Part shown: positions 9,000 through 18,527 of the stretch, in pieces
How the letters are laid out: each line of letters begins with the position of its first letter
How positions within the stretch are numbered: the first letter of the stretch is position 1
Assembly: GCF_000939975.1 (NCBI RefSeq)
Contig: NZ_LK391969.1
Location: 1,024,693 to 1,088,692, forward strand
Length of the DNA stretch: 64,000 nt
Direction: 5' to 3'
Source of the DNA: Pseudomonas saudimassiliensis
Lineage (GTDB): Bacteria > Pseudomonadota > Gammaproteobacteria > Pseudomonadales > Pseudomonadaceae
Position numbers and translations under genes: made by a program
Notes under the pieces: model-generated
What the model saw: only the letters and a program-made list of their open reading frames with translations
The model's database searches: none
Told to the model about the DNA's origin: nothing

Positions 9000-9644
9000 T
9001 CAAGAGGCTTCCTCCGCCAGGTCATCCAGTTTCAGCTGCAATTGCGGCCGGGTACGTGGGTCGGTAGTGGCTTGCAACGCGGCCTGATAGGCCTGGCGTG
9101 CATCAGCTACCCGGTCCAGGCGCAACAGCAGGTCGCCACGCACTTCTTCGCGGCTGGCCAGCAGCTCGCCGGTTACCGGCTCATTGAACAGCTCGAGTGC
9201 TTCCTCGGCGCGCTCCAGCTGACCCAGCACGCGGGCCAGGCGCTGACGCGCAATTTCCTGCAGGGCCGGATCATCGCCATCATCGGCAACGTCGCGCAGC
9301 AGCGCTTCAGCCGCGACAAAGTCTTCCGCTTCCACCGCCAGGCGGGCCTGCATCAGGGCCGCATAGCTGGCGTAGCGCGTGCCGGGGTAATCCTTGCGCA
9401 GGGTTTCTGCCAGCTCGGCGGCGCGGGTGCGGCCGGCCTCGCTGTCCTCTTCCAGCACGCTTTCGAGCATGCTCTGGTAGACCGCCGAGGCATTGCTGGC
9501 CTTGTTCTCCTGGTAGTTGGTCCAGCCGTTCCAGCCGAATACCCCGGCCAACGCCAGGACCACACCGGTCAGTACGGGCACACCGTGGCGGTGCCAGACT
9601 TCCTTGATCCGTTCTACCTGTTCTTCTTCTGTCTGGTAACTCAC
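9000..9644 (-). CDS. yfgM: YfgM family protein, SecYEG/PpiD-associated TPR protein
   Basis: A 214-residue membrane-anchored protein. A short cytosolic N-terminus (EEEQVERIKEVWHRHG) precedes one transmembrane helix (VPVLTGVVLALAGVFGWNGW, about residues 22-42). A periplasmic TPR-like helical domain follows, with repeated ELAETLRKDYPGT and ALLRDVADDGDDPALQEIAR units. In E. coli YfgM works with PpiD at the Sec translocon and in periplasmic chaperoning. The start is GTG at 9644, preceded by AGGAG. It lies between hisS and bamB, the usual order. Confidence 0.92.
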   Translation of the reverse strand: MSYQTEEEQVERIKEVWHRHGVPVLTGVVLALAGVFGWNGWTNYQENKASNASAVYQSMLESVLEEDSEAGRTRAAELAETLRKDYPGTRYASYAALMQARLAVEAEDFVAAEALLRDVADDGDDPALQEIARQRLARVLGQLERAEEALELFNEPVTGELLASREEVRGDLLLRLDRVADARQAYQAALQATTDPRTRPQLQLKLDDLAEEAS

Positions 9645-9679
9645 CCTGCTCTCCTATACCGCATCCGATTGATTCGCCG

Positions 9680-10960
9680 TTACTGCAAAACCCTGCGCAG
9701 TTGCTCCGGCACCGCATCCCAGGCCAGCGTCAACTGCTCGCCGTCCCCGCGCAGGGGCTTGAAGCCGACCTGGCCCGCTGCCGCTTCCGCGTCACCGAGG
9801 ATCAGCGCATACAGCGCGCCGGACTTGTCGGCCTTCTTGAACTGACTCTTGAAACTGCCGCCGCCACAATGCACTACCAGACGTATGCCGGGCAAGGCGT
9901 CGCGCAGCTGTTCGGCCAGACGAATGGCCGGCTGCTGCGTCTCGGCACCCAGGGTGACGAGATAGACATCAATCTGCCGGGACAGTTCGGCGGGCACCTT
10001 GCCCAGGGTCTCGATCAACAGCAGCAGCCGCTCGACACCCATGGCGAAGCCGACCGCCGGTGCCGGCTTGCCGCCAAGCTGCTCGACCAGACCGTCATAA
10101 CGGCCGCCGGCACAGACGGTGCCCTGGGCGCCCAGACGATCGGTCACCCATTCGAACACCGTCAATCCGTAATAGTCCAGCCCGCGGACCAACCGCGGGT
10201 TGACGACGTAAGGGATGCCGGCCGCATCCAGCAAGGCACGCAGGCCCGCAAAATGGTCACGCGCCTCGTCATTCAGATAGTCGGCCAGCTTGGGGGCATC
10301 GGCCAGCAGCGCCTGGGTGTCAGGATTCTTGCTGTCCAGAACCCGCAGCGGATTGCTCTCGAGCCGGCGCTGGCTGTCCTCATCGAGCTGGTCGAAGCGT
10401 TCGCGCAGATAGGCCACCAGGTCGTCCCGGTAACGGGCCCGATCGGCACTGGAGCCCAGGCTGTTGAGTTCAAGAGTAACCGCCTCGTCCAGCCCGAGCA
10501 TGCGCCACAGCCGCCAGCTGAGGATGATCAGCTCGGCATCGATGTCCGGGCCGCCCAGGTTGAAGGTTTCCACGCCTACCTGGTGGAACTGGCGGTAACG
10601 CCCTTTCTGCGGCCGTTCATGGCGGAACATCGGTCCGGTGTACCAGACCTTGTGGCTGACGCCGCCGCCCAGCAGGCCATGCTCGAGCATCGCCCGGACA
10701 CAGCCGGCGGTGCCTTCGGGGCGCAGGGTCAGGGAGTCACCATTACGGTCGGCAAAGGTATACATTTCCTTCTCGACGATGTCGGTGACTTCACCGATGG
10801 AGCGCTTGAACAGTTCAGTCGGCTCGACGATGGGCAGTCGGATCTGCTGATAACCGTAGCCGGCCAGAACCTTGGCTACGGTGCTTTCAAGATATTGCCA
10901 CAGGGCGCTGTCGGCGGGCAGGATGTCGTTCATGCCGCGCACGGCTTGCAGGTTCTTCAA
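9680..10960 (-). CDS. hisS: Histidyl-tRNA synthetase
   Basis: Class II aminoacyl-tRNA synthetase that charges tRNA-His; 426 residues, the usual length. Motif 2 is visible in [16 protein letters not shown], the histidine-specific loops in [15 protein letters not shown] and [11 protein letters not shown], and motif 3 in [15 protein letters not shown]-terminal anticodon-binding domain follows from about residue 330. The start is a TTG at 10960, giving [15 protein letters not shown], preceded by AAGGA; no better ATG exists before the conserved N-terminus. It follows ispG by 22 bp in the same direction. Confidence 0.97.
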   Translation of the reverse strand: MKNLQAVRGMNDILPADSALWQYLESTVAKVLAGYGYQQIRLPIVEPTELFKRSIGEVTDIVEKEMYTFADRNGDSLTLRPEGTAGCVRAMLEHGLLGGGVSHKVWYTGPMFRHERPQKGRYRQFHQVGVETFNLGGPDIDAELIILSWRLWRMLGLDEAVTLELNSLGSSADRARYRDDLVAYLRERFDQLDEDSQRRLESNPLRVLDSKNPDTQALLADAPKLADYLNDEARDHFAGLRALLDAAGIPYVVNPRLVRGLDYYGLTVFEWVTDRLGAQGTVCAGGRYDGLVEQLGGKPAPAVGFAMGVERLLLLIETLGKVPAELSRQIDVYLVTLGAETQQPAIRLAEQLRDALPGIRLVVHCGGGSFKSQFKKADKSGALYALILGDAEAAAGQVGFKPLRGDGEQLTLAWDAVPEQLRRVLQ

Positions 10961-10982
10961 AATCGTTTTCCTTGTCAGCGGC

Positions 10983-12095
10983 TCAGCCGCGGGCGATGGT
11001 GTTGTCGTCCAATGCCTGCTTGGCGGCCACCTTGTCGCGAATCAGTTTTTCCAGGCGGTCCACCATGTCATCGTTGGTCACCTTCTGGCTCGGCGCCCCG
11101 TCGACATAGACCAGGTTGTTCGGCGAGCCACCGGCCAGGCCGATGTCAGCTTCCTTGGCTTCGCCCGGACCATTGACCACGCAGCCGATGACGGCCACGT
11201 CCAGCGGCACCACCACATCGTCCAGGCGCGCTTCCAGCTCGTTCATGGTCTTGACCACATCGAAATTCTGCCGCGAGCAGCTCGGGCAGGCAATGAAGTT
11301 GATGCCACGGGAGCGCAGACGCAGGGACTTGAGAATATCGAAACCGACCTTGATCTCCTGGACCGGGTCGGCTGCCAGCGAAATGCGAATGGTATCGCCG
11401 ATGCCTTCGGCCAGCAGCATGCCCAGGCCGACCGCGGACTTCACGGTGCCCGAACGCAGGCCGCCGGCCTCGGTGATACCCAGGTGCAGCGGCTGGTCGA
11501 TCTGGGCAGCGAGCAGACGATAGGCACCAACGGCCATGAATACGTCGGAGGCCTTGACGCTGACCTTGAAGTCCTGGAAGTCCAGCTTGTCGAAATGATC
11601 GACATGGCGCAGCGCCGACTCCAGCAGGGCTTCGGGGGTTGGCTCGCCGTACTTCTTCTGCAGGTCCTTTTCCAGCGAACCCGCGTTGACGCCGATGCGG
11701 ATCGGGATGCCGTGGTGACGCGCCGCGTCGACCACCGCGCGGATGCGATCCTCGCGGCCGATATTGCCGGGGTTGATGCGCAGGCAATCAACGCCCAGCT
11801 CAGCCACCCGCAGCGCGATCTTGTAATCGAAATGGATGTCCGCCACCAGCGGCATGTTGACCTGCTTGCGGATTTCGCCGAAGGCCTCGGCGGCCTCCAT
11901 GCTGGGTACCGATACGCGGACGATGTCGGCACCAACGGCTTCCAGTTGGCGGATCTGCGCCACCGTGGCCGCAACGTCGCAGGTCTCGGTGTTGGTCATG
12001 CTCTGCACCGAAATGGGTGCATCGCCGCCAACCAGTACCGAGCCCACGCGAATCTGGCGGGACTTTCTGCGTACGACCGGGGATTGCTGATGCAT
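10983..12095 (-). CDS. ispG: 4-hydroxy-3-methylbut-2-enyl-diphosphate synthase (flavodoxin)
   Basis: Seventh step of the MEP isoprenoid pathway: reductive ring-opening of MEcPP to HMBPP by a [4Fe-4S] enzyme. The 370 residues comprise a TIM-barrel ([21 protein letters not shown] start, ADIHFDY, NPGNIG) and a C-terminal cluster domain. The cluster ligands are visible as C270 and C273 (CPSC) and C305 (GCVVNGPGE, with E312). It depends on iron-sulfur assembly, notable because the isc genes normally found nearby are missing. It lies between rodZ and hisS, as in Pseudomonas. Confidence 0.98.
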   Translation of the reverse strand: MHQQSPVVRRKSRQIRVGSVLVGGDAPISVQSMTNTETCDVAATVAQIRQLEAVGADIVRVSVPSMEAAEAFGEIRKQVNMPLVADIHFDYKIALRVAELGVDCLRINPGNIGREDRIRAVVDAARHHGIPIRIGVNAGSLEKDLQKKYGEPTPEALLESALRHVDHFDKLDFQDFKVSVKASDVFMAVGAYRLLAAQIDQPLHLGITEAGGLRSGTVKSAVGLGMLLAEGIGDTIRISLAADPVQEIKVGFDILKSLRLRSRGINFIACPSCSRQNFDVVKTMNELEARLDDVVVPLDVAVIGCVVNGPGEAKEADIGLAGGSPNNLVYVDGAPSQKVTNDDMVDRLEKLIRDKVAAKQALDDNTIARG

Positions 12096-12106
12096 TGCGT
12101 TACCTC

Positions 12107-13079
12107 TTACTGGCCCAGTCGAAGCCGGGCGACGCCGGAACTGGCGTTGGCCCGGAGTTCGACTGGTTGCCCGTTGTATTCAATCGTCGCCACGGCATTG
12201 GCGGCGCCTATCACCAGATCCAGCGGGCCCTGGCGGTCGATATTCAGTGTCTCGCCCTGCTGCATCTGGCGACTGTGCAACACCCGTCCCCCGGTGGTGC
12301 TGACCTGCACCCAGCAATTGTCGGAGAAGGTCATTACCAACCCGCCCTGGCTCGCGGCTGCAGGAGCTGGGGCAGCGGCAGGGTCTGCAGCGGGTGCGCT
12401 CACCGGGGCCGCCGCCGACGGCGCAGGCGTCTCCGCCGCTGGGCTGGGCTGCACCTGCGCTGGCTCCCCGGCCGCTGCCGGTTCGACAGGCTGGCGCGGT
12501 GGCGCCCTCTGCCGGCTCGCTCAGCGCTTCATCCGCCACGGCCGCGTCCGCGTTCGGCTCATCGCCAAAGGAGGAAGTGAAGCTGTCGGGGGGCAACATC
12601 GAGTCGACCTGGACCTCGTCCAGGGTGCCCGGCTCGGCCCCCCGGCTGGGCGTCTCGCGGCTGTCATTCCACCACCACAGCCCGAGGGAGACCATGATCA
12701 GGATAATCAGCAGCGTGCTGACGGTCATGACCACGCGCGCGCCACGCTTGGGTTTGACGTCTACCTTGTCGATGGTGTGCACGCTGCTCTCGCGGCTGTT
12801 GATACCCACGTAGCGGTCGTACTGCTCGACGAACCTTGCCGGGTCAAGTTTGAGCAACCGGGCGTAGGCGCGTACGTAACCGCGGGCGAAGGTATCGCCC
12901 GGCAGCCGCTCGAAGCGGCCGGCCTCCAGGTAGCCCAGCGTGGCCCGGGTCAGACGCAGGTGGGTTGCCACCTCGTCCGCGGTAAAGCCGACACGCTCCC
13001 GCTCGGCGCGCAGCACCTCGCCGGGGTTGACTCGTCCGGCCTGTTCAGCGCCGGTTGTTGTTCCCACTTCATCCGCCAT
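12107..13079 (-). pseudogene. rodZ: RodZ cell-shape protein, interrupted by a frameshift
   Basis: RodZ links MreB to the elongation machinery and sets rod shape. The frame from 13079 encodes an N-terminal Cro-like HTH domain (residues about 17-90, ADEVATHLRLTRATLGYLEAG), a basic juxtamembrane stretch and one transmembrane helix (about 115-136). Near residue 193 (about 12,470-12,510) it slips into an unrelated Cys/Arg-rich tail ending at 12180. The proper Pro/Ala linker and the conserved C-terminal domain (TFSDNCWVQV, GETLNI) continue in another frame to 12107. Removing one base gives a 323-residue protein of normal layout. The ATG overlaps the pilF stop (TGATG). The shift may be a true mutation or an assembly error in a GC-rich linker. 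Confidence 0.85.
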
Positions 13080-13837
13080 CAGGACTGCTCCGACTCAAGC
13101 AGGGCGCGGGCTTCCGGGCTGGCCGGATACAGCCGGCGCAGCTGCAGTGCATAACTGGCGGCGCGATTGTGATCATTGAAGCGCCGCGCCAGTTGAACCC
13201 CCAACCACAGGCTCGGCGCGTTCTGCGCCGACATCTGGCTGAAGCTCAGGTAGTAGTTCCATGCCGGCACGTAGTTCTGCTCGGCAAACTCGATACGGGC
13301 CAACTCCAGCAGTGCCAGCGGTTGGCGACTGTTCAGCCGCAGCGCGCGCTCGAAGCTCGCCTTGGCTTCCTCGGTCTGGCCGAGTTGCTTGTAGGTCAGC
13401 CCGAGGTTCTCGAATACCCGGGAGCGCTCGACGTAGAGGGTATCGGTGACGGCCCGCTGAAAATGCTTGAGCGCCTCGTCATGGCGCCCTTCCTGCAGCA
13501 GGAAGGCGCCGTAGTTGTTCAGGATCCGGGCGTTATCCGGGGCCGAGGCCAGGGCTGCGCGAAAATGCTTGTCCGCCAATGGGGCCTCGCCTTCCTGCTG
13601 GAAGACCAGCGCCAGGGCGACGTTGGCCGACTCGGAACGGGGATCGAGCTTCAGCGCCTCGCTCAGCGGTGCCTTGGCCCGCTCGGTCTCGCCCTTCTGC
13701 AGATAGCCCAGGCCCAGCTGGATATAAGCGTCCCGCGCTTCGGCGGGATCGGTCTTGCGAGTCGGCTGATCACTGGTGGTCACACAGCCACTGAGCGCCA
13801 GGCTCAGTAACCAGATCACGACAATATGCTTGCTCAT
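13079..13837 (-). CDS. pilF: Type IV pilus biogenesis lipoprotein PilF (PilW), secretin pilotin
   Basis: Outer-membrane lipoprotein that pilots and multimerises the secretin PilQ for type IV pilus assembly. The 252 residues start with a lipoprotein signal ending ALSGC (Cys about residue 18) and continue with about six TPR units, for example YIQLGLGYLQKGETERAKAPLSEALKLDP and FENLGLTYKQLGQTEEAKASFERAL. The ATG at 13837 follows AGGAA; a GTG one codon earlier is possible. Its stop overlaps the rodZ start, suggesting coupled translation. The remaining pil genes are not in this window. Confidence 0.94.
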   Translation of the reverse strand: MSKHIVVIWLLSLALSGCVTTSDQPTRKTDPAEARDAYIQLGLGYLQKGETERAKAPLSEALKLDPRSESANVALALVFQQEGEAPLADKHFRAALASAPDNARILNNYGAFLLQEGRHDEALKHFQRAVTDTLYVERSRVFENLGLTYKQLGQTEEAKASFERALRLNSRQPLALLELARIEFAEQNYVPAWNYYLSFSQMSAQNAPSLWLGVQLARRFNDHNRAASYALQLRRLYPASPEARALLESEQS

Positions 13838-13860
13838 CACAATCGTTCCTCGGCTGGATG

Positions 13861-15009
13861 TTATCGGCGATTTGTCGACGGCGTAACCTCAGCTGGCCCT
13901 TCGGCAAGCTGGCGTACCGCAATGTAGCGTTCACTGCGCCGGGTCTTGTCCATGACCTGGCCGACCAGCTGTCCGCAGGCTGCATCGATATCCTCCCCCC
14001 GGGTGGTGCGCACCGTGACGTTGTAGCCGGCGTTGTGCAGCATATCCTGGAAGCGGCGGATGGCATTGTTGCTCGGCCGTTCGTAACCGGAATAGGGGAA
14101 AGGGTTGAAGGGAATCAGGTTGATCTTGCACGGGGTTTCCCGCAGCAGCTCGATCAGTTGCCGGGCGTGTTCCGGCTGATCGTTGACGTCCTTGAGCAGG
14201 GTGTACTCGATGGTCAGGTAGCGCTTTTCACCCAGCCCGGCAATGTACTTGTTGCAAGCCGGCAACAATACCGACAGGGGGTACTTCTTGTTCAGCGGCA
14301 CCAGCTGGCTACGCAGCTCATCATTGGGCGCGTGCAGCGACAGGGCCAGGGCCACGTCGGTCACCTGCCCCAGCTTCTCGATCATCGGCACCACACCCGA
14401 GGTGGACAGGGTCACCTTGCGCTTGGAAATACCATAGCCCAGGTCGTCCATCATCAGCGTCATGGCGTCGATAACGTTGTCGAAGTTGAGCAGCGGCTCA
14501 CCCATGCCCATCATCACCACGTTGGTGATGGCCCGGTCGACCTTGGCCGGCACGGTACCGAAGGACTTGTTGGCGATCCACACCTGGCCGATGATCTCGG
14601 CGGCCGTCAGGTCGCTGTTGAAGCCCTGCTTGCCGGTGGAGCAGAAGCTGCAGTCCAGCGCACATCCCGCCTGGGATGAGACACACAGGGTGCCGCGGCC
14701 ATTCTGCGGGATGTACACGGTTTCGACGCAGCTGCCAGATGCCACGCGCACCACCCACTTGCGCGTGCCATCCTTGGAAATATCTTCGCTGACCACTTCC
14801 GGGCCGCGAATCTCGGCGCGGGCCTTGAGCTTGTCGCGCAGGGCCTTGCCGACATTGGTCATGTCATCGAAATTGTCGACACCGAAGTGATGGATCCACT
14901 TCATGACCTGCCCGGCACGAAAGCGCTTCTCCCCGAGCTCTTCGAAAAAAGCTTCCAGTTTCGGCTGTGTCAGGCCCAGCAGGTTGATCTTGCCGGTGGT
15001 CTCAGTCAT
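13861..15009 (-). CDS. rlmN: Dual-specificity 23S rRNA/tRNA methyltransferase RlmN
   Basis: Radical-SAM enzyme that methylates C2 of A2503 in 23S rRNA and A37 in some tRNAs. Of 382 residues, the cluster motif CxxxCxxC is C116-C120-C123 ([17 protein letters not shown]). [14 protein letters not shown] is the SAM-binding GEP region. A Cys in the C-terminal DIDAACGQL segment corresponds to the catalytic methylated cysteine. The ATG at 15009 fits the conserved start. It sits between ndk and pilF, the usual Pseudomonas order. Confidence 0.97.
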   Translation of the reverse strand: MTETTGKINLLGLTQPKLEAFFEELGEKRFRAGQVMKWIHHFGVDNFDDMTNVGKALRDKLKARAEIRGPEVVSEDISKDGTRKWVVRVASGSCVETVYIPQNGRGTLCVSSQAGCALDCSFCSTGKQGFNSDLTAAEIIGQVWIANKSFGTVPAKVDRAITNVVMMGMGEPLLNFDNVIDAMTLMMDDLGYGISKRKVTLSTSGVVPMIEKLGQVTDVALALSLHAPNDELRSQLVPLNKKYPLSVLLPACNKYIAGLGEKRYLTIEYTLLKDVNDQPEHARQLIELLRETPCKINLIPFNPFPYSGYERPSNNAIRRFQDMLHNAGYNVTVRTTRGEDIDAACGQLVGQVMDKTRRSERYIAVRQLAEGPAEVTPSTNRR

Positions 15010-15045
15010 TGCAATCCATCACTCAGTTGGTGTCTTGGGCAGGGC

Positions 15046-15477
15046 TCAGCGGGTGCGCTGGCACAGCTCGGTTTCGGCGAAGAAGTAGCCGATTTCGCGG
15101 GCAGCGGAGGTAGTGGAGTCCGAACCGTGAACGGCGTTGGCATCGATGGACTCGGCGAAGTCGGCACGGATGGTACCGGCAGCGGCTTCCTTGGGGTTGG
15201 TCGCGCCCATCAGGTCACGGTTCTTCAGTACTGCGCCTTCGCCTTCCAGCACCTGGACGACAACCGGGCCGGAGGTCATGAAGCTGACCAGATCCTTGAA
15301 GAAGGGACGCTCTTTGTGCTCGGCGTAGAAACCTTCGGCGTCTGCCTGGGACAATTGCACCATCTTGGCCGCAACAATGCTCAGACCGGCCTGCTCGAAG
15401 CGGCTCAGGATCTGACCAATCACGTTCTTGGCAACGGCGTCGGGCTTGATGATGGACAGGGTACGTTCTACGGCCAT
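15046..15477 (-). CDS. ndk: Nucleoside diphosphate kinase
   Basis: Transfers the gamma-phosphate from ATP to other nucleoside diphosphates. The 143-residue length is typical. The catalytic histidine is H117 in NAVHGSDS, and [11 protein letters not shown] opens the fold. The ATG at 15477 is preceded by GGAG with good spacing; the frame continues upstream without a ribosome site, so the short form is chosen. In related pseudomonads the isc operon (iscRSUA-hscBA-fdx-iscX) lies just upstream, whereas here only an IscS-like gene remains there. Confidence 0.98.
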   Translation of the reverse strand: MAVERTLSIIKPDAVAKNVIGQILSRFEQAGLSIVAAKMVQLSQADAEGFYAEHKERPFFKDLVSFMTSGPVVVQVLEGEGAVLKNRDLMGATNPKEAAAGTIRADFAESIDANAVHGSDSTTSAAREIGYFFAETELCQRTR

Positions 15478-15514
15478 GTAACTCTCCAGAAAAGGGATTT
15501 GGTGATAAATAGCA

Positions 15515-15527
15515 GGGTTGTCAACCC
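15515..15527. promoter_or_regulatory. Palindrome at the expected ndk transcript start
   Basis: GGGTTG-T-CAACCC is a perfect inverted repeat with a one-base centre, about five bases downstream of the candidate -10. Too tight for a hairpin, it could be an operator. No binding protein is known for it. Confidence 0.3.
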
Positions 15528-15531
15528 GCAG

Positions 15532-15537
15532 ATTATA
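15532..15537 (-). promoter_or_regulatory. Candidate -10 element of the ndk promoter
   Basis: TATAAT on the minus strand about 55 bp before the ndk ATG. The matching -35 (TACGTA at 17-bp spacing) is poor, so this is a partial promoter call. Confidence 0.4.
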
Positions 15538-15603
15538 CGCAGGTTGACTGCAAATACGTAACAGGCGTGGCAATCGAGTTGCAACGCCGTATTAACCGCT
15601 TCG

Positions 15604-16758
15604 TCAGTTGCTCTGGCGTAGGCGCTCCACCGCCTTGCACAGCACCTCGGCGGCATGCTGCACGTCCTCTTCGGTGCTGAAACGCCCCAGTGACAGGCGG
15701 ATGGAGCTGTGGGCCAGGTTGTCCGGCAAGCCAATGGCGCGCAGCACATAGGAGGGCTCTACCGAGGCCGAGGTACAGGCCGACCCCGTGGACAGAGCCA
15801 GGTCGCGCAGGGCCAGCAGCAGCAACTCGCCATCCACGCCGGCAAACGCCAGGTTCAGGTTATGCGGCACGCGGTGCTCGGTCGAACCGTTGAACGAGAC
15901 GCCTTCGAGTCCTGCCAGACCTGCCAGCAGCCGATCACGCAGCGCGCTGATCCGCTGGGTCTCGGCCTGCATCTGGCTGCCGGCCAGGGCAAAGGCCTCG
16001 CCCATGCCGACCAACTGATGAGTCGCCAGGGTACCCGAGCGCATGCCCCGCTCATGACCACCCCCATGGATCAACGCCTCGATGCGCACATCCGGCGAGC
16101 GCCGTACATAGAGCGCGCCAACGCCCTTGGGCCCGTAGCTCTTGTGGGCACTGAAGGACATCAGGTCGACCGGCAACTGCTTGAGGTTGATCGGCAATTT
16201 GCCGGTAGACTGCGCCGCATCGACATGGAACAGGATGCCCCGCTCGCGCACCAGGGCGCCGAGAGCGGCAATATCATTGATGACGCCGATCTCGTTATTC
16301 ACGTGCATCAGCGACACCAGGATAGTGTCTTCCCGCAGTGCTGCCTGCAACTGCTCGACACTGATCAGGCCCGCCGCGTCCGGCTTGAGATAGGTGACTT
16401 CGAAGCCCTCGCGCTCCAGCTGGCGACAGCTGTCCAGCACCGCCTTGTGCTCGATCTGCGAGGTAATGAGGTGGCGGCCGCGGTCGGCGAAGGCATGGGC
16501 GACGCCCTTGATCGCCAGGTTGTCCGACTCGGTCGCCCCGGAGGTCCAGACAATCTCGCGCGGGTCGGCACCCACCAGGTCGGCGACCTGGCGCCGGGCC
16601 AGCTCGACCGCTTCCTCCGCTTGCCAACCATACAGGTGGGAGCGCGAGGCCGGGTTGGCAAAATTGCCGTCCATGGTCAGGCACGCACACATCTTCTCCG
16701 CCACCTGCGGGTCGACGGGTGTGGTGGCGGCGTAATCCAGATAGATCGGTAATTTCAT
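15604..16758 (-). CDS. IscS-type cysteine desulfurase lacking the C-terminal tail
   Basis: PLP enzyme that takes sulfur from cysteine for Fe-S clusters and tRNA thiolation. It opens [17 protein letters not shown] and follows E. coli IscS numbering exactly: PLP lysine K206 ([10 protein letters not shown]), sulfur-carrying C328 ([17 protein letters not shown]). It ends at residue 384 (RLRQSN), where E. coli IscS continues for about 20 residues that help dock IscU. No iscR, iscU, iscA, hscBA, fdx or iscX gene is beside it, although in P. aeruginosa these lie exactly between ndk and cysE. It may be the remnant of a lost isc operon, an IscS serving other acceptors, or a paralogue with the full cluster elsewhere. 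Confidence 0.9.
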   Translation of the reverse strand: MKLPIYLDYAATTPVDPQVAEKMCACLTMDGNFANPASRSHLYGWQAEEAVELARRQVADLVGADPREIVWTSGATESDNLAIKGVAHAFADRGRHLITSQIEHKAVLDSCRQLEREGFEVTYLKPDAAGLISVEQLQAALREDTILVSLMHVNNEIGVINDIAALGALVRERGILFHVDAAQSTGKLPINLKQLPVDLMSFSAHKSYGPKGVGALYVRRSPDVRIEALIHGGGHERGMRSGTLATHQLVGMGEAFALAGSQMQAETQRISALRDRLLAGLAGLEGVSFNGSTEHRVPHNLNLAFAGVDGELLLLALRDLALSTGSACTSASVEPSYVLRAIGLPDNLAHSSIRLSLGRFSTEEDVQHAAEVLCKAVERLRQSN

Positions 16759-16784
16759 GGCTAGGGTTGGTTCCGGTTAAGGTG

Positions 16785-17597
16785 TCAGCGCGATGCGGGC
16801 GAGTCGGCCTGGGACGATGGCGGCTCGATGTCGGCGTCGTCCATGAGCGCTTCAAAATCCTCGGTATCCAGCTTCGGCAGGTCGCGGGCGCAATAGTCGC
16901 TGCCCAGCTCGTTCAGGGCCTGGCACATTCCCTCGATACGGCCGTCCACCGCGTGCATGTGGTCGAGCATGAGCCCGATGGCGCGGGCCACCGGGTCAGG
17001 CGTGTCGCGGGTGACGCCGTAGGCATCGAAGCCGATCTTCTCGGCCATCGCCTGGCGCTTGACCTCCTGTTCACTGGCCGCCTCGTCCTTGACGATGATG
17101 CGCCCCGGAATACCCACCGCGGTCGCTCCCGCCGGCACGGCCTTGGTCACCACCGCATTGGAACCGATCTTGGCCCCCTTGCCCACGGTAAAGGGACCGA
17201 GCACCTTGGCCCCGGCCCCGACCACCACGCCATCTTCCAGCGTGGGGTGGCGCTTGCCCTTGTTCCAGCTGGTGCCGCCCAGGGTCACCCCCTGGTACAG
17301 GGTCACGTCATCGCCGATTTCAGCGGTCTCGCCGATGACCACGCCCATACCGTGGTCGATGAAGAAGCGCCGGCCGACCCGGGCGCCCGGGTGAATCTCG
17401 ATACCGGTCAGCCAGCGCCCCAGGTTGGATACCATCCGCGCGAGCAGGCGCGCATCCCGCACCCACAGGCAGTGGGCCAGGCGGTGGAACCAGATCGCAT
17501 GCAGACCGGGATAGCAGAGCACCACTTCGAGCTTGTTGCGCGCCGCCGGGTCCCGGTGAAATACGCTGGCGATATCTTCCTTCATCCTGTCGAACAT
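16785..17597 (-). CDS. cysE: Serine O-acetyltransferase
   Basis: Acetylates serine to O-acetylserine, the precursor of cysteine. The 270 residues have an N-terminal helical domain and a left-handed beta-helix of hexapeptide repeats ([37 protein letters not shown]). HGMG holds the catalytic histidine and [12 protein letters not shown] the CoA/serine loop. A C-terminal extension of about 90 residues beyond the beta-helix is acidic. The ATG at 17597 follows GGAGG by eight bases and lies two bases after the trmJ stop, so the two genes are cotranscribed. The next gene, the cysteine desulfurase, consumes cysteine. Confidence 0.96.
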   Translation of the reverse strand: MFDRMKEDIASVFHRDPAARNKLEVVLCYPGLHAIWFHRLAHCLWVRDARLLARMVSNLGRWLTGIEIHPGARVGRRFFIDHGMGVVIGETAEIGDDVTLYQGVTLGGTSWNKGKRHPTLEDGVVVGAGAKVLGPFTVGKGAKIGSNAVVTKAVPAGATAVGIPGRIIVKDEAASEQEVKRQAMAEKIGFDAYGVTRDTPDPVARAIGLMLDHMHAVDGRIEGMCQALNELGSDYCARDLPKLDTEDFEALMDDADIEPPSSQADSPASR

Positions 17598-17599
17598 GC

Positions 17600-18379
17600 T
17601 CAACGCCTCCGCGCACCGGACGCCTGGACGCCGATGGTCTTCTGGGTTTCGGTCAGTATGCCGCGCAGTATGTTCATCTCGACCAGATTGGGGTGGGCCC
17701 GTCCAAACAGCCGGCGCAAACGGGGCATCAGCTTGCGGGGGTGCTCGGGGTCAAGGAAGCCGATCTCGATCAACACCTGCTGCAGATGGGCATAGAACTG
17801 TTCCATCTGCTCGGCGGTAGCGGGAATCTCGTTATCCAGCGCAGTGGTTTCCAGCTTGCGCATCTTGGTCGGCTGGCCCTGGCGCTGCAGGCTCTGCATG
17901 CGCAATTCGTAGGCCAGCACCTGCACCGCGGTGGCCAGGTTCAGCGAGCTGAAATCCGGGTCCGAGGGGATATGCACATGGAACTCGCAGCGCTGCAACT
18001 CGTCACTGGTCAGGCCCGAATCCTCCCGGCCGAATACCAGCGCCACCGGGCCAGCGGCGGGGCCCTCCAACTGGTCGAGCACCTTGTCCGCCGCTTCCCG
18101 GGGATCGACCACCGGCCAGGGGATGCGTCGGTCCCGGGCGCTGGTGCCCAGCACCAGTACGCAATCGGCGACCGCTTCCTCGAGGGTCGCCACGACCCGC
18201 GCCTTGGCCAGCACATCATCGGCGCCCGAGGCTCGGGCGTTGGCTTCCGGGTCGGGGAAACGCTGGGGGTCGACCAAGACCAGCTGACTCAGCCCCATGT
18301 TTTTCATGGCCCGCGCTGCGCCGCCGATGTTGCCGGGATGACTGGTATTGACCAGGACCACGCGAATGTTGTCGAACAC
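17600..18379 (-). CDS. trmJ: tRNA (cytidine/uridine-2'-O-)-methyltransferase TrmJ
   Basis: SPOUT methyltransferase that 2'-O-methylates position 32 of several tRNAs. Motifs: [23 protein letters not shown] at the N-terminus, [13 protein letters not shown] and [14 protein letters not shown] forming the knotted SAM site. The GTG at 18379 has GGAG five bases upstream and gives [10 protein letters not shown], matching known TrmJ starts. A GTG two codons earlier falls on the ribosome site. It is first of the trmJ-cysE-desulfurase run and divergent from suhB. Length 259 residues. Confidence 0.95.
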   Translation of the reverse strand: MFDNIRVVLVNTSHPGNIGGAARAMKNMGLSQLVLVDPQRFPDPEANARASGADDVLAKARVVATLEEAVADCVLVLGTSARDRRIPWPVVDPREAADKVLDQLEGPAAGPVALVFGREDSGLTSDELQRCEFHVHIPSDPDFSSLNLATAVQVLAYELRMQSLQRQGQPTKMRKLETTALDNEIPATAEQMEQFYAHLQQVLIEIGFLDPEHPRKLMPRLRRLFGRAHPNLVEMNILRGILTETQKTIGVQASGARRR

Positions 18380-18479
18380 GGACACTCCAGGATTGCACTA
18401 CGGGCGGAAGAGCCCTACATCTTACTAAAATCCACCCCCCACTGACTACGATGGTTTTTTTCATGTCTTGCGCCAACTC

Positions 18480-18488
18480 TGCTATAAT
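18480..18488 (+). promoter_or_regulatory. Extended -10 promoter of suhB
   Basis: TGCTATAAT, a perfect extended -10, lies 40 bp before the suhB ATG. The -35 region (TTCATG, 17-bp spacing) is weak, as often seen when an extended -10 is present. Confidence 0.6.
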
Positions 18489-18527
18489 TTCCGGCTTTTC
18501 GTACTTCCATTCTAGAGATACCCCCGT

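Noticed and set aside
12470-12510. Programmed ribosomal frameshift in rodZ
   Set aside because: No slippery heptamer, downstream structure or precedent in RodZ; a plain mutation or sequencing error is simpler.
10872-13154. 760-codon plus-strand frame across hisS, ispG and rodZ
   Set aside because: Opposite to well-conserved genes, no recognisable domain; typical antisense openness in high-GC DNA.
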